Shown here one piece after another: positions 1 to 9,325 of a stretch of 64,000 nt of DNA. The DNA comes from Volutella citrinella (lineage: Eukaryota > Ascomycota > Sordariomycetes > Hypocreales > Nectriaceae), in contig JAWZSP010000002.1 in assembly GCA_034401135.1 (NCBI GenBank), forward strand, positions 1,860,001-1,924,000, read 5' to 3'. A program made the translations under genes and the position numbers. The notes below the pieces were generated by a model. It was not told the origin of the DNA and did no database searches. It was given only the letters and a program-made list of their open reading frames with translations. The number at the start of each line of letters is the position of its first letter. The stretch's first letter is position 1.

Positions 1-627
1 AGCGAAAACTCGGACATCTTCAGTCAAATGGCGATCCACCCGTCGACAAACTACCCCGGCCGGACCCAGGAGAATATCCTTACCCAGCTTCTCCGCAAGA
101 AACTCGAGCCCGACGTGGAGGAACTCGTCGCAGACGGCAGGGAAACGTCTCGCCTAGCCACGCCGGCTGGCATCGACGAGCTTCAGGGCATCTGGCACGA
201 GCTTCGGGAATATACACAGAGCCGCATCATGGTCTACGTGAGCGAAGAGGCCGATCAGGTCTACACGGCGGAGGAGCGAGCTGCTGGTCCAGAAAACGTT
301 CGGACAGGTCTACGACACGACGTGGAGGATGACGACGATGAGGACGAGGACGAGGACGAGGACAACGAGAACAATGAGGGGGCCGGGAATGGAGGCGAGG
401 ACACACAACAACCGAAGCTGCGGGGCCCCGAGCCGGAGACGTTGCTCTGGTTCGCAAGCCGAGGAGACTTTGAAGTGCCGCGAAATGTTGAGTATGAACG
501 CAAATCTGGCGTCTACAGAGGCTTCCAAGGCGTCAACGTGCCCGCCACCCCGGCACCCGCCACATCGGATCCCATGCAGGGAATCAACACTGGTGCCCAG
601 CCAATGCAAGGCATCGCGCCGTCATAG
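1..627 (+). CDS. MED8: Mediator complex subunit 8 (C-terminal part, 5' end outside window)
   Basis: Mediator subunit 8 sits in the head module of the Mediator co-activator, which links transcription factors to RNA polymerase II in the nucleus. The frame is already open at base 1, so the ATG at 28 is internal and the first exons lie upstream of the window; about 208 codons are visible. Seen: a segment GRTQENILTQLLRKKLEP near the start of the visible part, a helical stretch ending in an Asp/Glu run (bases 325-375), then a conserved-looking block LLWFASRGDFEVPRNVEYER, and a low-complexity Pro/Thr/Gly tail. From memory, fungal Med8 proteins have the same order (RTQE..LLRKKLEP, acidic run, FA.RG.FE.PRNVEYER). 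No intron is visible in this part. The family call is from remembered similarity only. Confidence 0.75.
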   Translation, partial: SENSDIFSQMAIHPSTNYPGRTQENILTQLLRKKLEPDVEELVADGRETSRLATPAGIDELQGIWHELREYTQSRIMVYVSEEADQVYTAEERAAGPENVRTGLRHDVEDDDDEDEDEDEDNENNEGAGNGGEDTQQPKLRGPEPETLLWFASRGDFEVPRNVEYERKSGVYRGFQGVNVPATPAPATSDPMQGINTGAQPMQGIAPS

Positions 628-3086
628 ATATGCCGTGGTGTGCCGCATGAATGACAAATGGCCTCGGATAGGACAGATGTTTTGATACCCAGAGATGTTC
701 AACTTCAATGACAGACCTTATTGCACCGGGTAAGATTGCTATCAATCCCGGATCCATCGCGGATTGATTGCCTCCCGCCGTGCAGGTTGGCTTGCAAGTG
801 ATGGCGGCCTAAGATGCTAACATGGCCGGCCAATAATAGCCCGGAGGCTGAATCCTGATTCCGCTAGGCTGCTTGGTGCTCATTGGAATTCGGCGCTTTG
901 AAATTTAAAGCCAGTAGCGCTCAGCAGAGCCGATGAGTTGTCGGCGGCAAGCTAGCAGTGCGATGACAGCTGGACTGCAGCGGAAGGATTCCCCGGCCCC
1001 TTGGGACGATGGACAGTGCCCGAGTATTGAGGCGCGACAACACCCTCTTGTGCCTCCCAAAGGGGAACACTGTGATGTGGACCGTGGTAAGGCCTAGCGT
1101 CGGTACCTTATGCAACCCGGGAGCTAGGGCTGACAGGTCACATGCTCCTGGCTCGCAGCACAGCCCGGGAACCTACGGGGGCAGTGCCGGCAACTGGACC
1201 AGCGCTCTCTAATCAATTAATTCCTATTATTCCTCTGAAGCAGGGACGCTCGCCCCGAAATTTTGGGTGTTTCTACTAAAGTGTGTTGGTTCCCAGGCGT
1301 GGAGGCATTCCTCGAGCGCGGAGGCACAAGATAAATTAATCAGGTCGCGAAAGCCACAGCGCTGGCTCAGGCGGAGCAGGAAGATTCCGGGCCCATTCTT
1401 GGAATTCCGCGGGGTAATTAGCAGGGCGCCAAAAGGTCGGTCGAGACAAACCAAAGAGGGAGGGAGGGGCGGGCGGCCACTGGCGGCCTCGACGGCCGAT
1501 TGTTGGGGGAGTCACCGAATGACGAAGGCTATTTGGTGTCCTCGTGACATCGTTTTTAGCGTCCGTCCGTTACGGTTGACGCGCTGCGTGGTGGGCTGAC
1601 GCTTATTTTTCGATCGTTGTCATGGGACTGATGATTTGGTGATGAAATGAGATGAGGGGCCCGACGACAAGACGGCGCGTATCGTGGCAGGGCCCAACTT
1701 GGTAGTTTGCCCACCCGCCCAGGCATGCTCACCGCTGATCAAGAAATGCGTCATTGTTGCTGATGAAAAAAAAAAATCTGCTGGAAATGGGCACCAAAGT
1801 CCCCTTAATCGAAAGACGCCGGTGGATCCCTCGCGTCTGTCTATTCACGACATATCCCTTCGGATACTGGCTCTGCCGCAGCCCCCGTCCGCCCCCAGGA
1901 GGAAGCAACCGGCCTCGATTAATTATAGGCGAAACAGTGGGCGCTCGGCTTGGCCTTGCGGCTGCGTTGGGAGCCGGAGCTATTTCCGCAGACCCGACGC
2001 TCCTCAGCCCTTACCGTATTGGGGGGGCATTCAGCGCTGGCGCGTGCTGTGGATCGAGAAATGGGGATAAGCTCCAGTGACAGGTGGGCGACGGCGGCGG
2101 AGAGGTACCACAACGGCGGGTGTTCCAATGGCGTTTGAGCAAACCTCGAGAAAAAAAATCCTGGAAATCTCCATACCGACGAGAGTGGAGCATACGGGGG
2201 TGGCGGGGGGTCGAGTCCCACCATGCGTGATGAGACGCTGAGCGCGCAGCATCAGACTAAGCCTCAGCATCAGCAGTAACAGTCGCAGTAGTAGCAGCAG
2301 TAGCAGCAGCAACACGAGGTTTTGGATTGGGCGGATCGCACTGCGCAGAATGCGAGCATCAGCCCTTTACATAGTAATTTTTCTTCTGCATGCTGCGCAA
2401 AGAGCAGAACATGGCCGCAGCGCGAACCGCGCAGGCTATGCGCTGCGCATTTCCCCGTAGATTGCCAGTTAACGTGGCGCAATCTGGGCAGCAGTACTTG
2501 GCGAGTCAATCCGCCCGGCCCAGCCCATCTACTCGTAGAAGAGGATAAGTACGAAGCTGGTGGCGCTCTACTTTGGTGCCAGCCAAGGCCCTCGACCCGA
2601 CGATTCGCTGGCCAGAGCCGCCAGACACGCAAGCCCACGCTGCTGCCCGTTGCCGCTGCCGCTGTCGCTGACGCCCGCCGCTGCCGCTGACGTTGCTGCT
2701 GCTCACCTCCCCCGAGGTACCGTTTTGTTGATAGGTTGCCCGGGTCGGGCTGGGTTTCCCGCCGCCGCCGCCAACTAGACCAGACCAGCAGCCCACCAGT
2801 GTCAGGCCAAGTCTGTGCAGTCGGGCTGTCCGTCCAGTCCAGTCGATTAAGTCATAAGGGGAAGACCAGCCGCCACGATGGTTCTCTCCACTCTCGCTTC
2901 ATGTTCCGCTGCCACAGTCTGCACCTCGATTATACAATGGATTGCCTTGTCGGTTGCCGTGGCCGCAGCGGAGGGTATCATGGGATCCCCTCAGGACTAC
3001 GAGTAGGCGGCGACGCCCTGGTACCTCTGGTTAGCTCCCTGGTCGACTGCCTGCCCGCCGCGTCGCACCCGGGGCCCGAAGTGACC
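628..3086. other. Intergenic region, 2.5 kb
   Basis: No convincing gene on either strand; open frames are short and of random composition. It holds a short imperfect CAG/TAG run at 2286-2313 and an imperfect (GCC)GCTG-rich stretch at 2641-2703. The last few hundred bases are probably the promoter and 5' leader of the F-box-like gene. Confidence 0.6.
2286..2313. repeat. Imperfect CAG/TAG trinucleotide run
   Basis: About nine units of AGC/AGT in the pattern (CAG/TAG)n, ending in CAGCAAC. It is non-coding here and is a simple microsatellite. Confidence 0.7.
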
Positions 3087-4307
3087 ATGACTGGAACCGT
3101 GACTGGAACCATGACTGGACCTCTGGATGCCTCACAGACGACGTCGTCTTCCGTGTCCTTCCTGACGCTGCCGTTGGAGATCCGCCTACGCATCTACCAC
3201 TGGCTCCTCCTCATGACTCCGGTCCGCCATGCCCAGCTGGCTCCGTGGTACCCGTCACCCATCCACACCCGGTATGTCCTTGGAAGAATCACGCTCCCGG
3301 AAGAAGTGCCCCCAGCTGAGACGGTGGTGGCCGACAGCGAGTTAGAACCCCTCACCAACAGCGCAGTGACCCCGGCCAACACAGCTGCCACGAGCACTGC
3401 TGCCACTAACACCACTAACACCACTACCACAACCACCACCAACACCACCACTAGGCCCTCACACTCATCCTCACCCTCACTCTCGCCACTGCCGACGTCT
3501 CCGGGCGACCACTCCATCGTGCGCCGGCGCGCGGCCTCGATGCTCTCGCCAGACCGGCCCCTCGCCTGTGTCCCCTCCAACCTGTTGCGGACCTGCTCCC
3601 AGATCTACTACGAGGCCCGCCGCGTGCCCTTTACCGATAACGAGTTCGTCTACGTCAACTGGTTCGCCTCCGGACTTTGGGCCGCCCGCGCTTTCACTCG
3701 CGCCCTACAGCCCTGGCAGCGCGACGCGACCCGCTGGGTCCGTCTCGAGATGATGGCACGCGACCTCATCGGCGGCGAGTCATGGCGCGCCGAGTGGGCC
3801 GAGCTATGCGGTGACTGGGCCGAGAGCCTGCAGGGCCTGCGCATGAAGGTGGTGCTGGGCGGCGTGCCGTACGCGACCCCGGCCCCGGGATCCCGACCGC
3901 CTGGCGCGGGCGCTGAAGCCAACGGCGCCGGGGTGGATGCGCCCGGAGGCGCAGCCGGAGCGGGGACCCCGCAGCCCCAACAGCAGCAGGTCTGGCGGCT
4001 GGTCGAGATGAGCGAGGACGCGCGCAAGGGCATCGCCGTGGGGCTGGCCCGTCTAAAGCTGCTCGAGAGGGTCGAGATCGAGCTCGTCTCCCGTGAGATG
4101 GGCGACGTTGAGAAGCTGCAGTGGTGCGCGAGCCTGGAGAGCGACCTGCGCGCCGGCGGCCACCCCGTCACCGTCGTGTGCGTCGCCAAGGCGCAGAAGC
4201 CGCGGCTACAGAAAGCGGCACCTGTCGGGCCGGCCGCCGTGTCCCGCGAGCAGGAGATTCAGCAGGCGGCCGACGCCGCCAAGGAGATGTTTTCTTCCTG
4301 GTGGTGA
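3087..4307 (+). CDS. F-box-like / 2EXR-type fungal protein
   Basis: A single-exon 406-residue protein. Near residue 18 it carries the segment SFLTLPLEIRLRIYHWLLL, the typical start of fungal F-box-like or 2EXR domains (LPxEIRxxIY), which in true F-box proteins binds Skp1 in SCF ubiquitin ligases. Further on, LRTCSQIYYEARRVPFTDNE resembles the second conserved block of these families. Two low-complexity inserts are seen: an Asn/Thr run (bases about 3395-3455) and an Ala/Gly/Pro insert (3890-3990). The frame is open back to 2736, but the upstream part looks like a leader, and the ATG at 3087 has an A at -3 and stands just before the domain, so I chose it. The substrate and pathway cannot be told. 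Confidence 0.7.
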   Translation: MTGTVTGTMTGPLDASQTTSSSVSFLTLPLEIRLRIYHWLLLMTPVRHAQLAPWYPSPIHTRYVLGRITLPEEVPPAETVVADSELEPLTNSAVTPANTAATSTAATNTTNTTTTTTTNTTTRPSHSSSPSLSPLPTSPGDHSIVRRRAASMLSPDRPLACVPSNLLRTCSQIYYEARRVPFTDNEFVYVNWFASGLWAARAFTRALQPWQRDATRWVRLEMMARDLIGGESWRAEWAELCGDWAESLQGLRMKVVLGGVPYATPAPGSRPPGAGAEANGAGVDAPGGAAGAGTPQPQQQQVWRLVEMSEDARKGIAVGLARLKLLERVEIELVSREMGDVEKLQWCASLESDLRAGGHPVTVVCVAKAQKPRLQKAAPVGPAAVSREQEIQQAADAAKEMFSSWW

Positions 4308-4772
4308 AGCGGAGAGAGAGGGCCGAACTTTCGGTCATAATGGATGTGGGGACGCCTCGACAGCCACGGACACGGAATTTTTTTAACGTGTCTTATATGG
4401 GGGCAGCACGGGGATGATTGCGAAAATGATAGAGGAGCATAGGCTCAGCAAGGGCCTGGTGAAGCATTCGGCAGAGGCTGTACGAGGTGCGCAGGGAGGG
4501 ACACTGAGGATGTCCCGTCGCTGGCGACATGGCGCATTTTGGGAACTTCGGAACGCGGCAACAGGGAATTAACGAGGCGCACCGGGATGGAATTGGCACA
4601 GAATGACCAATTAATGCATAAATATCCATTTCCTAAATTTTTCAACAACGTCCGAAACGGGCCTTGATATGTTTTAGAGTATGTTTTAGAAATTGCAACT
4701 ACCTCCCCTTTCCAAATCCCAGTATTCTACCCATGATTCTACCCCTTGCTTCTACCCCACGATTCGCCTCCT
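4308..4772. other. Convergent intergenic spacer
   Basis: The 3' flanks of two convergent genes. It is AT-richer than the neighbours and I see no gene in it. Confidence 0.6.
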
Positions 4773-5201
4773 TCAGCTCCGGCGCACCCCGTTCTGCACC
4801 AGCGGCTTCATGGTCGAGAAAGCGTACCGCGCAATCTTCCACTCGCCAGCCACCTTTTTCATGATGAAGAGCTCCTGGTTCGCGTGCGGCTCCGACTCCT
4901 GCGTGGCCAGCATGGTCTTGGTGCCCTCGGCCGTGGTGCGGGCAAAGGCCCACTCGGGCGACATGAGCACCACCTCGTCAATGTCAAACGTGATGACGAG
5001 GCGGATCGTGTCAAAGATGCGCGTGTACGACGTGCGCAGCGCCTCGGCCCCCGCGCTGGACGTGAAGTGCGGCGGCATGATGACGCCGTCGGCCGTGTAC
5101 AGCGCGACCGTGTCCTCGACGTTGCCGCTCTTGAGCGCAGCTCCGTAGGCGTGGAGCACGGCTGTGATTTGCTCAATCTCAGAAGAAGACACTTGCGGCA
5201 A
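4773..5201 (-). CDS. SnoaL / NTF2-fold family protein (start not resolved)
   Basis: About 143 codons of a small cone-shaped NTF2-like (SnoaL, SgcJ/EcaC-type) protein. Seen: the helix EIEQITAVLHAYGAALKSGNVEDTVALYTADGV followed by MPPHF, then alternating strands ending in EWKIARYAFST, the usual order of this fold. Members act as small-molecule isomerases, hydrolases or dimerisation modules; the substrate cannot be read from sequence. Oddity: the frame at 5201 opens with TTG and has no in-frame ATG before the conserved helix; a stop lies about 45 bases upstream. The true start must be in an upstream exon. One frame-compatible option uses a donor GTACGC near 5250 and an acceptor TTCCAG, but I could not confirm it. 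Treat the 5' end as incomplete. Confidence 0.65.
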   Translation of the reverse strand: MPQVSSSEIEQITAVLHAYGAALKSGNVEDTVALYTADGVIMPPHFTSSAGAEALRTSYTRIFDTIRLVITFDIDEVVLMSPEWAFARTTAEGTKTMLATQESEPHANQELFIMKKVAGEWKIARYAFSTMKPLVQNGVRRS

Positions 5202-6257
5202 CCATGTTAGCTGGAAGTTGACGAGTTGGCAGGAAGATCAATGGCGTACTTGTGATGCAGCTTTTTTTATGTATATGGATTTCGATATCAGCCAAGGAAA
5301 TAGCAGCAAGGACAGATACCAATCAATTCTATTCCCACATCTTCCCAGCATCATTTAAACAAGTCGCATTGCGAGCAAAGGTGGGCTCCCACTCCCACCT
5401 TCCGCTAAGAAGCTATCTCGAAGGTGGGGGTTGATGCTCAGGAGTGGGTTGTGGAGTTTGAGGCTCGGGTTTAGTACAACCGGACAAACAATGGCATCCG
5501 GGATCTGACGTTACTCTGGGCCGTAGTACGCATGCAAAACCCACTGCTGCTCTCTGAGTACGTAGCAGTAGGTTGCGGATCAAGTCAAGCCCGCCCTGGA
5601 CACCACTGCTTCCGTCATTCTCGCTAATTCTCTGAGACAATGACTCTTGCCCTGTCACGTTTTTACTAACACCCAGATACTCGCAGTCAGCGCCATATAC
5701 GCTATTATCAATAGCGTCCAAGAAGCCCACTACCCCGACGTAGATACATCAACAGTATGAGAGGCGGCATCTTGACCCCCAGAGTGGCACAGCGCACCCG
5801 TTCACAAACCCGCCCTCGTGGCAACCCGCTTCTAAGTTCTAAGCTTTTTGATGGCCCTAGCGCCGCCCCGGGCCGCTGTTTCAAGACGCCCCCTGAGGCC
5901 TGAGCGCCCTGAGCCCCTTTCACCTCAAACCGCCCCCAGCCCAAATCCTGGAGCTGATCCTACGGCAAAGCCGCGAGGGCGAAGAAGCCCTGCAGGACTA
6001 GCTTGAAGGCTATGCGCGCGTGTGGTCGAATCTGCCGTGTCTGCCTGGCGCGCGAGGCGAAAAGGAGATCAGCAATTGAATCTAGCGCCAGTATTCTCTT
6101 CGCAGGAACCGACCAGCCTCCCCGCTCCTTTCTCTGCGAAACATTGCTCGTTGAGCGGCCCCCGGACTGTTAGGGTAGCCCAGAAATTCCATTCGGGTCA
6201 TCCCGTCATCCGAACCCCATCGCGTGCCCCCCGCGCGTCCCCAGCTTGTCGGGGGCC
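5202..6257. other. Intergenic region, 1.06 kb
   Basis: It contains the unresolved 5' end of the SnoaL-like gene on the left and the promoter of the CorA-like gene on the right. Around 5940-6060 a plus-strand frame reads LELILRQSREGEEALQD, stop, LEGYARVWSNLPCLPG, which looks protein-like and may be a small gene relic. Nothing else is supported. Confidence 0.45.
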
Positions 6258-7766
6258 ATGGACGCCAAAGAGGACATGTTCGAGGCCAGCAAGGCAGACC
6301 ACGATGGCTCATGGAGGTTGCTGACGATTGACGATGCCGACAATGGCGTCCTGTCCGAGGCCCCAGCCTTCGCCTTCTCCGTCACCCACAGCAGCCACTC
6401 CAAAGGCCCCATTACGGTGCACTTCCATGCGCTGCCATCGGAGAGCGACGTGCGCGAGCAGATCACGGTGCTGAGGCAGAACCTCGAGACCTCAACTTCT
6501 TCCCTCCAGAACAGCGTCCAGTTCGTCTTCTTCCGGGATTCCTTGCCCGAGACGTTGTACAACGAGCTGTGCGAGAAGCTCAATCCCAGCTGGACCCCGC
6601 TGCCCTTTCAGTCAACCGGATATGCCACCCTGAGAAAGGTGGAGTGGTCGCATGCCAATGACGAGCAGACGCGGTACTCGGAAGCGAGGACAGCTCTCAA
6701 CAGCACCTACGACTTGTTTGTGCCCGGCTACTTCTGCAACAATGCCCTCACAGCCTACTACCCAGAGAGCAGGGCCACGCTGGTGCTCATCCGCGTGCAC
6801 GAGGCCACCATGGTGATGCCCAACCTGGCCAGGCTGCTGATCGAGCGGAAGGGTGAGCTGCCACTCAATACCCCAGAAATGCTCGCCCACCCGCTGGTAG
6901 GCCCCATCCTTGTTTGCAATTTGATCGGCGTCAGCATCGACACATCATCCTTTGCCATCACCACGGTGGACAGCGTGCTCAAGGAGGCTGGCTATCACTT
7001 CTACGCCGACTCTCAGCGGCTGGATCCCAGGCTCCTCATGCCGGCCCAATTGGCCCAGTACACGGCCGACATGGTGGCCGCCAGTACTGATACCATCCAA
7101 GATGTGGGCATCCTGCGCGGACTGCTATCTGTGCTCAAGTATCTCCGCGAGGAGAACGAGAAGCTCGATGTGTGGAGTCTTCAGGGCACCCACCAACGCA
7201 ACACGACCCAAGTCAAGACGTACGAGTGGATTCGAGACCTCCTGCTCCGGTCAGAAAACATGGAGGTTTACCGAGCAGCCCTGTCGACGCAGACGACGAC
7301 CATTATCCAGGGCCTGCAGAATGTGATCTCGCAGAAGAACCAGGAGGAAACAAAGCGGATAGCTAGCGAGTCGCGGAAGCTGGCCGAGGCGAGCTGGAAA
7401 GACACCACGTCGATGACGGCCATTACGCTCATCACGATGATCTTTCTGCCCGCGACATTCATGGCGGTACGTATGATGAGTTGCAGCATCCCAGATGGAT
7501 AGCGTCCCCCATTATTTGCAAGAACCGGAAGCTGACACATGTAACCTGCCCAGACACTATTCTCGGCCAACTTCATCGAGCAGGTGGCCTACGGAGGCGA
7601 CGGAAAGCAGCAGGCCATTGCCTACCTGTCCATCACGTTTCCCCTTACTGTTACAGTCTTGGCGGGCTGGTATTGGTGGACGTACTTTCGCCGGCGACGT
7701 GCCGCGGCTCTCCTCAAGAGGCGAGAGACACTCGAGACCATGGCGGAGCGTGAGAAGAACGATTGA
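6258..7766 (+). CDS. CorA-like Mg2+ transporter domain protein
   Basis: Two exons, 6258-7466 and 7554-7766, separated by an 87-nt intron (GTACGT..CAG); 473 residues. The long N-terminal part is cytosolic and helical. Toward the C-terminus a coiled helix (about residues 365-385) leads into a first membrane segment TAITLITMIFLPATFMA, and the intron falls exactly at its end. Exon 2 continues TLFSANF and, after a short loop, a second hydrophobic segment (ITFPLTVTVLAGWYWWTYF) followed by basic residues. This layout matches the fungal CorA-like family, where the canonical GMN loop of bacterial CorA is usually absent, as here. It may move Mg2+ or be a divergent non-transporting member. The start was taken at the first ATG, because the only upstream in-frame start-like codon is a TTG. 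Confidence 0.75.
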
Positions 7767-8628
7767 TGAGGCCGTAGCAGCAAAGCGGATGTCAATGGCT
7801 GTCAAACGACGCTTTCGGCTAGCCAGGTAGCATTCACGCATACCATGGCTCCAATTGGTCATGGATGGGATATTGGGTGTAATTACAAAACCAATCCCCA
7901 AGGTCACATATCATCGGCTTCATAAAATAAAACAAGGGCCATTTGGACCGACGATCAAACTCAAAGTCGCGATAGCCCTTTGTTTGATGACCAACTCTGA
8001 CGCTGCCAGAAAGAGCGAGCGTGAATTCCTCCCCCCTGCAGAGCGTGAGCATGTGACTTCGCGGCAATCTCCCGCTGCGGCGTGAGTCACGGGCACGTCG
8101 AAGCGGTTCACGCTCCCCCGCGATAGCGGAGAGGTGTGACATCTGGCGGTACCAGCGAGTGACTCGACGTACAAGTGATTGGTCAGAGGGATACTCGCCG
8201 GCCCTTTTAAATCAGCTCTCACCGATCTCTGCTTTTTTTTTCTTTCTGCCTGAGATTCACGACATCTTCTCTTCCGTTTCTTTCTTCTCCAATCCCTGTC
8301 TTTGTACGAGGAATACGTCCTCCATGTGACTTGGTGCCAATTGGGCGCAACACCACCACCAACGTCATTCCCCCCACTTCGGCACTGTGAGGGCAGCTCA
8401 CCACCTAAACTCCAGCTCGACCGACGCCCAGGCCTTTCCCCCGCGTGCCGTTGAGCATCAAAATCCACTTGCCAGCGTGTGAACCCTTTTGGCCCCGCGT
8501 GATCCGTCAGCCAGTCAGGAACCAAGCTGCCCAAGCCCTTGCAGACCAGCCACACGAGCTGCGTCCGTCTTGAGCCAATCCCCCCCACGTATTGGCATCG
8601 CCCTGGTCGACCGCCGCCTCCGCCCATC
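7767..8628. other. Intergenic region, 0.86 kb
   Basis: The 3' flank of the CorA-like gene and the promoter of the GFA-domain gene. A TTTTAAAT TATA-like stretch is seen at about 8203-8210, followed by a pyrimidine-rich leader at 8225-8295. No gene is seen. Confidence 0.5.
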
Positions 8629-9325
8629 ATGGAGGCCCGATGCCAGTGCGGCGCCGTGTCGTTCAAGACGCCGCTGCCCCAGCCGCTGGCGCTCTACATC
8701 TGCCATTGCAGCGAGTGTCGCCGCCAGACGAGCTCGGCTTTTGGCACGTCTGCCATCTTCCCCCGGTTTGAACCGCCCAACATGGAGCTGCTGAGCTGCT
8801 ACAGGTAGGAAACGCACCTCCACATCGTCCAACCACGGGCTGAGCTGATTGGCGATTCTTTTCTTTCTGCGCGGGCAGTCGGCCTACCGCTTCCGGCCAT
8901 ACGCTCTACTGGTGAGTGACTACTAACACGGGGATATGAGGGATACATATACTCACACATCATAGCTACTTTTGTCGCAACTGCGGTACTCGCCTCTTCC
9001 ACACAACACCAGTGAGGCTCCCTTTCCGTCGTGATGCCCTCTGCTCTTCTCGCTGACCCCATTACAGTCCAAAAACGTCATCTCCGTAAAGGGTGGCTGC
9101 CTGGAAGGTCTAGATTGGAAGAGGGCCATTCATATCTGGACCAATAGCGCAATGGTGCCCATTCCCGAAGGCTCCGAGACACATTCTGAGGAGTCGGGCT
9201 TCACAGACTACGGCTCGTCTCAAGAAGACCTTGATCAGCCAGGCGAGCTCGCAGGCAGCGGCGGCTGTCTCAAGGAAGCGCCACCGAAAAAGGACGTCTC
9301 TGGGGCCTGTGAGCTGAGTGGCTAA
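8629..9325 (+). CDS. GFA / CENP-V-type zinc-binding domain protein
   Basis: Four exons, 8629-8804, 8879-8911, 8966-9011 and 9068-9325, joined by introns of 74, 54 and 56 nt; the frame is kept through all joins and gives 170 residues. The family (glutathione-dependent formaldehyde-activating enzyme and centromere protein V domain) binds two zinc ions. Ligand cysteines are visible as C5-x-C7, C25-x-C27-xx-C30 and C70-xx-C73-xx-C76, followed by GTRLFHTTP and a Lys-rich C-terminal tail after a Ser/Glu-rich linker. The role of most fungal members is unknown; despite the name they are not proven to act on formaldehyde. Exons 2 and 3 are only 33 and 46 nt long. Confidence 0.85.

Noticed and set aside
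2205..2225. GGTCGAGTCCC, tRNA-like B box
   Set aside because: No matching T-stem, A box or acceptor stem around it.
2736..3086. Upstream extension of the F-box-like frame
   Set aside because: The extra 117 residues are low-information and the ATG at 3087 has better context next to the domain.
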